Assembly: GCA_023488865.1 (NCBI GenBank)
Contig: JAMDDG010000259.1
Coordinates: forward strand, 1 to 18,820
Reading direction: 5' to 3'
Source of the DNA: Bacteroidota bacterium
GTDB taxonomy: Bacteria > Bacteroidota > Bacteroidia > Bacteroidales > Prolixibacteraceae
DNA length: 18,820 nucleotides
Made by a program: the position numbers and the translations under genes. The notes under the pieces were generated by a model. That model did no database searches. It was not told where the DNA came from and was given only the letters and a program-made list of their open reading frames with translations. Below are positions 1 to 6,751 of this stretch, piece by piece. The stretch's first letter is position 1, and each line of letters opens with the position of its first letter.

Positions 1-618
1 ATTCGGATACGTAAACCGGTTCCATCGGGTAAAGAAATCTGCGAAAGACAACTTTTTTTCCTAACAGACAAGCTGCAGGAGGTAACCGTTAATGAAGAGG
101 AGATTGCGCCATTTCTCCCGGCAGTATATGAAAAATTCACCAATTTATCCAAAGAAGAACTCATCAAACACATTGTCTCCCTTGAGTTTAACCGCTTCCT
201 GGATTACTATGGCCATACTCCCGACCTGAACATACCGGATGGCCATGAAGAACGAAGAAGTCCAAGGGTAGTCGAAACCGAAGGATTGACAAAATTCAGG
301 TTGAATGTCGGGCTTGCCAAAGGAATTTCGCCCAAAGAGGTGATCAATTTCGTGGTTGAAGCCACTGGCAGAAGAAATGTCGAGATAGGAAAGATCGATC
401 TTTTTGGCAGCTATTCCGTTGTTGAAGTGGAAGATGCTGCTGGAAAAGCGTTGCTGCGCAACTCAAGGGGCATGTCTTTCCGCGGGACCTTCTTCGATGT
501 GGAAGTTTTCGAAGAGAACCGCGACGATCGTTCTTTCCGCGGAAGACGCAGTGGCGGTTATCCAAGAGCAGAGGGGAGAACTGATTTCAAACGGATTGAA
601 AGGAAACGGAGGTATTGA
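1..618 (+). CDS. DEAD-box ATP-dependent RNA helicase, C-terminal part (5' end outside window)
   Basis: The frame is open from the first base and ends at TGA 616-618, giving about 205 residues of the C-terminus. The first ~85 residues run from the end of the second RecA-like domain (KPVPSGKEIC) into the helical linker (EEELIKHIVSLEFNRFLDYY) seen in DeaD/CsdA-type helicases of Bacteroidota. About residues 95-170 look like a DbpA-type RRM that binds structured RNA (FRLNVGLAKGISPKEVINFV...). The tail is basic and Arg/Gly-rich, a common RNA-binding extension. Such proteins remodel RNA during ribosome assembly or cold adaptation. The TTG at 286 is internal and not the start. The gene converges on the small cytochrome gene with only 4 bases between stop codons, and no terminator hairpin fits there. 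The family call is firm; which paralogue it is cannot be told. Confidence 0.9.
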   Translation: MRIRKPVPSGKEICERQLFFLTDKLQEVTVNEEEIAPFLPAVYEKFTNLSKEELIKHIVSLEFNRFLDYYGHTPDLNIPDGHEERRSPRVVETEGLTKFRLNVGLAKGISPKEVINFVVEATGRRNVEIGKIDLFGSYSVVEVEDAAGKALLRNSRGMSFRGTFFDVEVFEENRDDRSFRGRRSGGYPRAEGRTDFKRIERKRRY

Positions 619-622
619 TTTT

Positions 623-892
623 TTAGTTTGTTCCCTTTAGAAACGCCACAATTTTATTTGTTTCATCCTCTGTGAGATTGGCGCGAAGTTTCATGTGCAT
701 ACCAATGGTTTCCCATTGTGCAGAGCTGTAATCGGCTGGAGATGGTGCATTGTGACAGCGAATGCAATTCTCGCCCCATAGTTGCGATCCTGTCTTTTTG
801 GCAACCAACTTAGAAGCTACACAGCCGTTAATAAGAATTGTTGCTCCTATAGCTGAAACAACAGCTGTAAAAATCACGAATATTTTTTTCAT
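623..892 (-). CDS. Small monoheme c-type cytochrome, probable lipoprotein
   Basis: 89 residues. A hydrophobic N-terminal segment (about 3-22) ends in I-N-G-C24, an imperfect lipobox, so the mature protein is probably lipid-anchored; cleavage by signal peptidase I is the alternative. One heme c site, C43-I-R-C46-H47, is present. Met65 or Met67 in GMHMKLRANLT could be the distal ligand. The C-terminal half matches the pattern of small Bacteroidota cytochromes (W..I..HM..RA.LT..E...I..FL). The start at 892 follows an A-rich leader with no Shine-Dalgarno sequence, usual for the phylum. It is last in the respiratory-type cluster and has its own upstream repeat element at 941-986. The likely role is electron carrier at the periplasmic face of a membrane; partner unknown. 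Confidence 0.85.
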   Translation of the reverse strand: MKKIFVIFTAVVSAIGATILINGCVASKLVAKKTGSQLWGENCIRCHNAPSPADYSSAQWETIGMHMKLRANLTEDETNKIVAFLKGTN

Positions 893-940
893 TTTTTTAT
901 ATTTTTTTTAAAGGTCAGATAGAATAGCCGGATTTCGAGA

Positions 941-986
941 ATTATTTTCATTTCAGTTAGTGATTTCCGAATCATGGCTATTCCAT
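941..986 (-). promoter_or_regulatory. Upstream repeat element, copy A, with palindrome 961-974
   Basis: This 46-base stretch aligns without gaps to 2925-2970, with 35 of 46 bases identical by hand count. Both lie upstream of minus-strand cytochrome genes. The core is the inverted repeat TGATT-N4-AATCA at 961-974, about 70 bases ahead of the start at 892. It resembles a CRP/FNR-family operator, but its two half sites are two bases further apart than in the canonical FNR site TTGAT-N4-ATCAA. The FNR-like protein at 6752-7465 is the obvious candidate ligand; that link is inference. Confidence 0.5.
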
Positions 987-1026
987 AATTGTTTTATTAT
1001 GAATGGCGTATTATAATTAGCAATTA

Positions 1027-2250
1027 TTAAAGTCCGGTGGCAAAACGAACTATGAATTCTTTTTGTTGTGTCCCATCGGGTACATTGGTTGTTTCGTAAG
1101 CAAACCGCAAACCAGTACGCCAGCTTAACCAATATGTAAGTCCTAAATCCAATCGGGTAGTGCTTCCTCCATTTCCGTTTTTATCTTTAGGAGACCAAAC
1201 TGCCTCTTTCGGTGGCGTTACGGCACAATATCGGAACATAAATTCGGATTTTTTTAAGAATCGATTACTGGCCATACCTGGACGTATGGAAAACTGAGCA
1301 AAATTAGATTGCAAGGTGTTGTCGAACGTATACGTTGACGAATTTGTTAATTGGTAATTAGCTCTATTGACCGTAACAGAATTATATTGCCCCCGAAAAT
1401 TTATTGTAGAGCTGATTGCATCGATACTCTTTAGAAAAGATAAGTCAATGGCATAAGCAGTGGCCCTGATATTTTTATACAACGGATCACTTTCGTTGCC
1501 GGCAATTCCGGTTTTACCGGAAACACCTATCTCGAGAGATGAATTGGCGAATGGCAACAGGCCGATACGTCCCCCCACCTCTTTGTTACTGTTGTTGTCA
1601 TTCCAGTTTTCGTATTGCAACAATCCCCCCATTACTGAGTCTGTATGCAAAGTCGGGCCATTGGAAACATACAAAACATAATTGAGTTTTGCATTACCCA
1701 TCGGAATACCTCCGCGAACATCCATCCCCATAACAGCACCCCAAAAAAGGTGTGAGTCATCAGGCAAAATTCCATCGTCAGGACGGAGCGGTGCATTAGG
1801 GAATTTTTCAATATGATTTGGTTCCCATCTTTCGTTGTACGCGCCGAAGGGACTGAGCATCTTTCCCGCGCCGAAAGTCATGTATTTATTTAACTTGAAG
1901 GATAATTTTGCATATTCCAGATCAAACGCGGCTGAATTGTCATTAGTCCCGTCGTTTTTAATTTCTATTTCACTTTCGAAAAAGAGTTTATCCGAAAGTT
2001 TATACAGAAACATAGGACTAAACCCAAAATCGTTAAATGTAGTTTTGGGAATAGAGTTGTCTGTTCTGTTAAAATTAGCCTGAAAACCAAACCATGCAAC
2101 TCCGGTTATAACCATTTTAGTATTACCAGGAACAGCGGAAAATAATCTAATATCTTTTTCTGTTTGTGTTGAATCCTGTCCATACCCTGTTGTAAAAGAT
2201 AGGAGCAAAAGGAAAACGAATAAAAGTTTTTGGTTTTTCATTTTTTTCAT
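1027..2250 (-). CDS. Outer-membrane beta-barrel (porin-like) protein
   Basis: 407 residues. A signal peptide covers about residues 1-24, with likely cleavage before Q25. The rest lacks long hydrophobic helices and shows alternating amphipathic strands rich in aromatic residues and Asn/Gly loops (for example FFESEIEIKND, LNYVLYVSNG, GLTYWLSWRTGLRFAYETT), the pattern of an outer-membrane beta-barrel. There is no TonB box, plug domain or SusD partner, so it is not a SusC-type transporter. Position between two monoheme cytochrome genes suggests it belongs to the same electron-transfer or transport function, perhaps as an outer-membrane pore for a respiratory substrate or as the barrel of a porin-cytochrome conduit. 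It starts with ATGAAA straight after a leader nearly identical to that of the cytochrome gene at 2405-2848. Substrate and exact family are not recognised. Confidence 0.75.
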   Translation of the reverse strand: MKKMKNQKLLFVFLLLLSFTTGYGQDSTQTEKDIRLFSAVPGNTKMVITGVAWFGFQANFNRTDNSIPKTTFNDFGFSPMFLYKLSDKLFFESEIEIKNDGTNDNSAAFDLEYAKLSFKLNKYMTFGAGKMLSPFGAYNERWEPNHIEKFPNAPLRPDDGILPDDSHLFWGAVMGMDVRGGIPMGNAKLNYVLYVSNGPTLHTDSVMGGLLQYENWNDNNSNKEVGGRIGLLPFANSSLEIGVSGKTGIAGNESDPLYKNIRATAYAIDLSFLKSIDAISSTINFRGQYNSVTVNRANYQLTNSSTYTFDNTLQSNFAQFSIRPGMASNRFLKKSEFMFRYCAVTPPKEAVWSPKDKNGNGGSTTRLDLGLTYWLSWRTGLRFAYETTNVPDGTQQKEFIVRFATGL

Positions 2251-2272
2251 CTGTTTATAATTTATTTTTTAA
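2245..2272 (-). repeat. Shared translation leader, copy 1 (porin gene)
   Basis: The 28 bases spanning the start codon and leader match 2843-2870 at 26 positions. Read on the minus strand the shared core is AAATTATAAACAGATGAAA, including the start codon. It contains no Shine-Dalgarno sequence, as is usual in Bacteroidota, where A-rich leaders serve initiation. The match supports the starts at 2250 and 2848. Confidence 0.6.
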
Positions 2273-2291
2273 TGGCCACATGGAACTCGCC

Positions 2292-2340
2292 GATAATTAT
2301 TCGTCTGTGTGTCAGAAGATTTGCTATGGCTCGTTTCATT
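2292..2340 (-). promoter_or_regulatory. Upstream repeat element, degenerate copy C
   Basis: Upstream of the porin gene, this stretch shares ATTATT-like sequence and a tail (GATTTGC..ATGGCTCGTTTCATT, with small gaps) with the elements at 941-986 and 2925-2970. The palindrome seen in the other two is eroded: only a weak CAGAAGATTTG-like remnant remains. It may be a weaker site or a decayed copy. Confidence 0.3.
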
Positions 2341-2404
2341 TTTTAATTTACTACTTGAATTTTAAAGTTCCATAGTTCTGTAAATTCATATTCAAATCGA
2401 CAGT

Positions 2405-2848
2405 TTACTTTTTTATCCCCAATGTTCGTATATAGTTTATGACCTGCCAGCGCTGCTCTTCGGAAATTTCTTTTTTAAAAGAGAGCATCGGCTTTCTGCC
2501 TTCTGAAATTTTCCAGAAAATAGAACCATCTGTTTGTTTTTGGAATTGCTCTTGAGTAAAGTCCCTGGGACTTATTTCTAAGTCTCCGCTTTTCGGACCG
2601 TCTCCTTTCCCCTTTTTGCCGTGGCAGTCATAGCAGTTCTTTGTGTAAACAATTTTTCCTGCAGCAATGGATTGTTCGTTCGAAGCAATGGGATTGGTTA
2701 CTTTTACGGCAGATGGCGGGGCAATCCATTCTTTACTTTGCGGTATTGAAGTGAATGCAAACAAAAAAGCAATTGATCCTGTTGTTATTCCGATTACATT
2801 GGAAAATGATCGTTTCATTTTGTTGCTTTGTCTGATGTTTTCTTTCAT
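2405..2848 (-). CDS. Monoheme class I c-type cytochrome
   Basis: 147 residues. The N-terminal region has a hydrophobic segment (about 17-34) that acts as signal peptide or anchor. A single heme motif C72-Y-D-C75-H76 is followed by GKKGKGDGP, typical of cytochrome c class I. Met121 in GRKPMLSF is the probable distal ligand, and the C-terminal helix (EEQRWQVINYIRTLG) matches the family. The start at 2848 is preferred over the in-frame ATG at 2818 because the leader sequence ahead of 2848 is duplicated ahead of the porin gene. Its upstream region carries copy B of the repeat element and a short hairpin, so it may have its own promoter within the cluster. The likely role is a periplasmic carrier between the NrfD/Fe-S module and another redox partner. 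Confidence 0.9.
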   Translation of the reverse strand: MKENIRQSNKMKRSFSNVIGITTGSIAFLFAFTSIPQSKEWIAPPSAVKVTNPIASNEQSIAAGKIVYTKNCYDCHGKKGKGDGPKSGDLEISPRDFTQEQFQKQTDGSIFWKISEGRKPMLSFKKEISEEQRWQVINYIRTLGIKK

Positions 2849-2870
2849 CTGTTTATAATTTGTTTTTTAG
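2843..2870 (-). repeat. Shared translation leader, copy 2 (cytochrome gene)
   Basis: Second copy of the leader described at 2245-2272, differing at two of 28 positions. It spans the first codons and the A-rich untranslated segment of the cytochrome gene. Confidence 0.6.
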
Positions 2871-2874
2871 TTAC

Positions 2875-2896
2875 AAAATGGAATTGACTCCATTTT
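2875..2896 (-). repeat. Inverted repeat in the 5' region of the cytochrome gene
   Basis: AAAATGGA (2875-2882) and TCCATTTT (2889-2896) form a perfect 8-bp inverted repeat with a 6-base spacer, 27-48 bases upstream of the start at 2848. It could be an mRNA hairpin or an operator. Related ATGGAA sequence occurs at the same distance upstream of the porin gene, but without the second arm. Confidence 0.4.
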
Positions 2897-2924
2897 CATT
2901 CCGTCGATCTTCGATTCGCATGTG

Positions 2925-2970
2925 ATTATTATCATTTCGATTGGTGATTTAGCAATCATGCTCATTTCAT
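2925..2970 (-). promoter_or_regulatory. Upstream repeat element, copy B, with palindrome 2945-2958
   Basis: The ungapped partner of 941-986. Core TGATT-TAGC-AATCA at 2945-2958, about 97-110 bases ahead of the cytochrome start at 2848. Within both copies the string GTGATTT-N3-AATCATG is invariant outside the three central bases, which suggests selection on a protein-binding site. Confidence 0.5.
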
Positions 2971-2993
2971 TGTGTTTTTTTGTTATTTGACGT

Positions 2994-3011
2994 CCTGACG
3001 CTTAGGTCAGG
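2994..3011. terminator. Short stem-loop between the 3041-3949 gene and the cytochrome gene
   Basis: CCTGAC (2994-2999) pairs with GTCAGG (3006-3011) across a 6-base loop. It sits just past the 3' end of the minus-strand gene at 3041. On that strand no run of T follows, so it is at best a weak or factor-dependent terminator, or an RNA 3'-end stabiliser that separates the upstream Fe-S/NrfD unit from the cytochrome-porin genes. Confidence 0.25.
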
Positions 3012-3040
3012 TTGTTGACATTAGTCCCCAGCTTTAGTCG

Positions 3041-3949
3041 TTAGACATTATCGTCACCTTCTTTTATCTTTCGTAATTGGAAGATGATGAAAAAATAAGT
3101 ACACCATACCCCACCAAAGATCGTTGCTATGATAAAGATGAGCGGTAGCGGGGCATGTGGCTCCCAGAGCGCACGCTGGGAACTGTTTTTCTCTATCGCA
3201 AGGGGAATCCCCCAGAAAGTAGTAGCACTTTTTTCCACATTGCCGAATTGATCGTTGTCCTCCATTCGTGCCACTACAGTAATTACGCCTGCTGTATCGC
3301 CCGGAATGTTTTTAGGAAAGGCAAAGGATGCTTCGCCTTTTTCATCCGTTGTAATAGTGTTGTCCTCTGCTGCCGGCATGATGCCAAAAAGGCGTTGTAC
3401 ATAAAACTTCAGTTCTGCATCTTTCACGGGTATTTCTTTTCCGTCTTTTCCAATTTCTGTTACCTTGGCAGTAACGAGCCGGGCAGTGTCGTGCGGATTT
3501 AAGTTGAGGGTAAGGCTTGCCTCTTTGTAATGCATCTTCTCTTCCGTATCTTCGTATAAGCTGTCATTTTCAATTTTTGCCACGATGGTGAAAGAGCGGT
3601 CTTTATCCAATGGTAAGCCATTCTGAAGCGCAATGACGGCTTTACCTTTATTATCTGTATTTACGCTGCTAAGTAACTGCTGTTCATTGTTATGCAGAAC
3701 ATAAAAATTAACCGGCGCATTTTTTGCAGGAACAAACTTTTTATCTATTCTTGCCTTTACTATCGCTACAGCAGTTTTAGTCATGTCTGCTTTCTTATAA
3801 TAGGACAATTCAATAGTGGCTTCGCTCTTACCTTGAGGCTGTGATTGGTCCTGCGCGGTTGCAAAGTGACAGAATATAACGCTAAGGGCGATTGCAAGAG
3901 TTATTCTTTTAAGGAAATACTTGCAATTATTTGTGCTATTCCTCTTCAT
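3041..3949 (-). CDS. Exported two-domain Ig/transthyretin-like protein with C-terminal membrane anchor
   Basis: 302 residues, not recognised as a named family. Residues 1-32 form a signal peptide ending A-T-A before Q33. Two beta-sandwich-like segments follow (about 42-150 and 155-245). Each has the cycle 'domain-internal V.FYV or L.FYV, then TD.KG.A.(I/F)A', as in transthyretin-like or Ig-like modules. A single hydrophobic helix (about 268-291) is followed by a short charged tail (QLRKIKEGDDNV), so the domains should face the periplasm with the C-terminus inside. There are no cysteine pairs, heme motifs or catalytic residues. The gene begins 5 bases after the NrfD-like gene, a spacing that implies co-translation, so it is probably an accessory or scaffold subunit of that membrane complex. 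This is inference from context. Confidence 0.75.
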   Translation of the reverse strand: MKRNSTNNCKYFLKRITLAIALSVIFCHFATAQDQSQPQGKSEATIELSYYKKADMTKTAVAIVKARIDKKFVPAKNAPVNFYVLHNNEQQLLSSVNTDNKGKAVIALQNGLPLDKDRSFTIVAKIENDSLYEDTEEKMHYKEASLTLNLNPHDTARLVTAKVTEIGKDGKEIPVKDAELKFYVQRLFGIMPAAEDNTITTDEKGEASFAFPKNIPGDTAGVITVVARMEDNDQFGNVEKSATTFWGIPLAIEKNSSQRALWEPHAPLPLIFIIATIFGGVWCTYFFIIFQLRKIKEGDDNV

Positions 3950-3954
3950 ATTGT

Positions 3955-5406
3955 TTAGCTTATTATTACTGTTGGCCTTATTTGTTCGTTACCGGTTCCT
4001 GACTGTTCCGCAATAATTCTTGCTTCCTCTGCTTCACTCTGCCTCCTGAATTCAATAGCTACTTGCTTATCGTGTTCGATTTTTATCCCTTCTTCTACTT
4101 CCCATACTGCCATCATAGGGAAAAGTTTTGAAAAGAGGGTGATGACTAAAAAAATTCCCGCCAGGCATGCAGCTGTAACCGAAAATTCGATATAATTTGG
4201 AAAATAACTCGACCATGTCGCCGGAACTTCCTGTATGGGCATGAAGGGATGCAGAAGTGTAGGCACTACAATGAGGTATCTTTTTACCCATGCGCCCGCT
4301 ACAATGATAACACAGGAAATGGAAAGCATTAATGGCGACCGCCCTTTGGGGAACGACATGATAATAATGGGCAGCAGTACAGTGCCTAATTGGCAAGTCC
4401 AGAAAGCTTTTGAGTAACTGCCATAAAACAAGTCAGACAACAAACGTCCTTCTGCCGTTGTCATTTTGTAAGCAGGGATCCAGTATTCGTTCAGGTTGAG
4501 ATAGGCATAAATAAGCGTAAGCGCCAGCACGATGCGTCCCATCAGATCAAAATGTCTTAAGGTGAAATATTTTTCAAGGTGATACAGTTTTCGGAAGACG
4601 ATCATTCCTAATATTACACCGGCAGAACCGGAGTATAGTGCACCTGTTACAAAGTAGGGACCGAACACGGTACTGTTCCATCCAGGACGCAGAGTCATGG
4701 CGAAAATATAACTAACAACAGTGTGCACAGATACTGCTACCGGAATGATCACGATAGTCATAATGGTCATTGATAATTCTAATCTGTGCCATTGTGATTT
4801 AGTGCCTTTCCATCCTATAGCCATTTTGGTATAAAGCCATTTTTTGAATTTTTTAAATGGCGAATCGCAGACGGTTAGCCTGTCCCTGCAAAGTGCCATA
4901 TCGGGTATCATCGGTAGAAAAAGAAATATTGTGCTGCCTGCCAAATAGGTGCAGATTGAAATGACATCCCAAATAAGTGGTGATTGTACCCTTCCGAAAA
5001 TGACAAGGTTTGCTATCCGGTCCGGACGGCCTAAGTCAATAATTGGTATAATCCCGCCAAAGATCAGGGATACAAATGTTAGCAACTCGGCAGAGCGGGT
5101 GATGGGCCTCCGCCATTCCTGTTTTGTAATCCGCAGGATGGCTGATACAAGAGTGCCTGAGTGACTGATACCAATAAAGAATACAAAAGTAGAAATGTAT
5201 AAACCCCAGGATACATAATCGCGCATGGCGGTGACTCCCAGTCCATGTTTGAGTTGGTGGATATAACAATAAAGCCCCCAACTCATCACTATCAGCAGAC
5301 ACCCTATCCAGATTTGAGTGGAGCGCCCCCATTTTTGTGTAGGGCGGAGACAATCTTCGCGAACGGTTTCTATCTCGTTTTTCAGATTGAATTTTTCGTT
5401 TATCAT
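3955..5406 (-). CDS. NrfD/PsrC/ActC-family quinone-interacting membrane subunit
   Basis: 483 residues from the ATG at 5406; the GTG at 5436 would add ten residues and is less likely. About ten hydrophobic helices can be drawn. The stretch VSVHTVVSYIFAMTLRPGWN, followed by PYFVTGALYSG, closely resembles the ActC subunit of alternative complex III. The C-terminal NLNEYW and W(V)KRYLIVVPTLLHP segments are also typical of the NrfD superfamily. In these complexes the protein exchanges electrons between menaquinone or quinol and an Fe-S partner on the periplasmic side, and some members may couple this to proton movement. The gene follows the Fe-S subunit gene after 33 bases and precedes the anchored beta-domain protein by 5, so these three probably form one operon and one complex. 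Confidence 0.9.
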   Translation of the reverse strand: MINEKFNLKNEIETVREDCLRPTQKWGRSTQIWIGCLLIVMSWGLYCYIHQLKHGLGVTAMRDYVSWGLYISTFVFFIGISHSGTLVSAILRITKQEWRRPITRSAELLTFVSLIFGGIIPIIDLGRPDRIANLVIFGRVQSPLIWDVISICTYLAGSTIFLFLPMIPDMALCRDRLTVCDSPFKKFKKWLYTKMAIGWKGTKSQWHRLELSMTIMTIVIIPVAVSVHTVVSYIFAMTLRPGWNSTVFGPYFVTGALYSGSAGVILGMIVFRKLYHLEKYFTLRHFDLMGRIVLALTLIYAYLNLNEYWIPAYKMTTAEGRLLSDLFYGSYSKAFWTCQLGTVLLPIIIMSFPKGRSPLMLSISCVIIVAGAWVKRYLIVVPTLLHPFMPIQEVPATWSSYFPNYIEFSVTAACLAGIFLVITLFSKLFPMMAVWEVEEGIKIEHDKQVAIEFRRQSEAEEARIIAEQSGTGNEQIRPTVIIS

Positions 5407-5439
5407 ATGGTGAAATTTTACAATTTTTATGCCCACTGA

Positions 5440-6417
5440 TTACATCTGCATTTCTCTCATGTCCATCCCCATGGGTTTTGTTTTTTTCTTTTCTGTTCCG
5501 ACATTTTTCATATCGGGTACAGGAAATTTTCTGTTCTTTGGCGACAGATAATACACTCGTGGCTCCGTTCCCAACTCTTCGAGATGCCGGTAGCCTGCAT
5601 TATCTTCGAGAAACTGGCTTAATTTTACAGTTACTCCCGATGCGTTGGTAACTGCATCTTCATTCTGGTCGCCAAAATAGATGGCATTCATCGGGCATCC
5701 ACTCGCGCAAGCAGGCATTTTACCTTGCCTGATCATATCCGGGCAGAAATCGCATTTCTCCACGGTTCCCATTCTTCGCGGAACACTTTGTTCGGGAGAA
5801 TAAGGTAAATTACCAATTGCAGCCATTTGCCCTGGATCTGGATGGCTCCAGTTAAAAAAACGTGTAGAATAAGGACAGGCAGCCATGCAGCAGCGGCAAC
5901 CGATACAGCGTTCATTATCAATAAGCACAATACCATCCTGCCGCTTGAAAGTAGCATTCACCGGACAAACTTTTGTGCAGGGAGGATTATCACAATGGAA
6001 GCAGGGCTTTGGGAAAAAGTAAGGCGCAGTGGATTCAGCATCTTTCATCTTAAACACTTTTATCCATTCGCGGTCGGGTTCTGTGAAGTGCATTGCCTGG
6101 CATGCTGCCGTACATGTTTTACAGCCATCGCATTTGGCAAGGTCAATCACCATTACGAATTTTTTGCCGACTATTCCTATTCGGGATTCTTCATTTGATA
6201 CCGGTGGCGGACGATATTCTTTCAGATGATCTGAACTTGCCTCATAAACTTTCCCATTGGTAGTAAACACTTTTAATTTTTCTCCGGAATCTTTTTCTCC
6301 AGAGAGAATTTTTTCAATTCCAAATGTACCCGCAGCGAGAAGGCTTCCGGAAAACAGTCCTTTTCTCAGGAAATCCCTGCGGTCGGTTTTGCTGTTTTGT
6401 TTGTTGTCTTCCTTCAT
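5440..6417 (-). CDS. Tat-exported ferredoxin-like subunit with four [4Fe-4S] sites
   Basis: 325 residues from the ATG at 6417. That start is preferred to 6468 because it places the twin-arginine signal (T-D-R-R-D-F-L-R-K, R13-R14) at a normal distance from the N-terminus. Four cysteine clusters follow: C96/C99/C102/C106, C139/C142/C147/C151, C171/C174/C177/C181 and C222/C225/C237/C241. This is the standard DmsB/PsrB/TtrB-like electron-transfer subunit. It should dock on the NrfD-like protein encoded next and wire quinone to a catalytic subunit or a cytochrome. An extra Cys176 lies within the third cluster (CIGCRCC). The C-terminus is unusually Met-rich (MGMDMREMQM). No molybdopterin enzyme gene adjoins it, so its redox partner may be the cytochromes here or a protein encoded elsewhere. 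Confidence 0.92.
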   Translation of the reverse strand: MKEDNKQNSKTDRRDFLRKGLFSGSLLAAGTFGIEKILSGEKDSGEKLKVFTTNGKVYEASSDHLKEYRPPPVSNEESRIGIVGKKFVMVIDLAKCDGCKTCTAACQAMHFTEPDREWIKVFKMKDAESTAPYFFPKPCFHCDNPPCTKVCPVNATFKRQDGIVLIDNERCIGCRCCMAACPYSTRFFNWSHPDPGQMAAIGNLPYSPEQSVPRRMGTVEKCDFCPDMIRQGKMPACASGCPMNAIYFGDQNEDAVTNASGVTVKLSQFLEDNAGYRHLEELGTEPRVYYLSPKNRKFPVPDMKNVGTEKKKTKPMGMDMREMQM

Positions 6418-6751
6418 ATAATTTTTATTACGTGAGGCAAATGAGCACAACAATTGGTCAAAAGACATTCTAATGTTAAGCTAATATCCTCAAATAGAAA
6501 AAAATATGCAGATGATTTTACACCATATCCCAATGACTATGAGATACGAATCTTTACGAACGTACGAAAATGTGTATGATTATAAATTCGTGCAAACTCT
6601 GTCCGATCCAACAGAACACGGATTCCATGCTTTTTTGTCAGAATGGGATTCCAACAGGAAAAGACTTTTGCGGAAAAGTTGAACTGAACTACAGTTTGTA
6701 GATAAAATGCAGGAAAAGTTGAATTACTGGTAAGCGGTGAGCGGAAGGTAA
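6418..6751. other. Gene-free stretch with short direct repeats, likely control region of the Fe-S gene
   Basis: No credible gene is seen; the minus-strand reading frame at 6537-6755 has no recognisable features. Two repeat sets stand out. TACGAA occurs at 6545-6550, 6555-6560 and 6563-6568, which is three TTCGTA boxes read toward the Fe-S gene. GGAAAAG occurs at 6657-6663, 6672-6678 and 6712-6718; the last two extend to GGAAAAGTTGAA. These may be protein-binding repeats. No convincing TTTG / TAnnTTTG Bacteroidota promoter was found by eye. Confidence 0.35.

Noticed and set aside
286..618. Short independent gene starting at TTG 286
   Set aside because: The same frame is open and homologous to DEAD-box helicases all the way to base 1, so this is the C-terminal part of a longer gene.
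961..974. Canonical FNR box
   Set aside because: The half sites TGATT/AATCA are spaced two bases wider than TTGAT-N4-ATCAA. Kept only as a CRP/FNR-like palindrome.
5440..6417. Molybdopterin oxidoreductase operon (dms/ttr/psr) by name
   Set aside because: The electron-transfer and membrane subunits are present but the catalytic subunit is not, so assigning a specific reductase would be unsupported.
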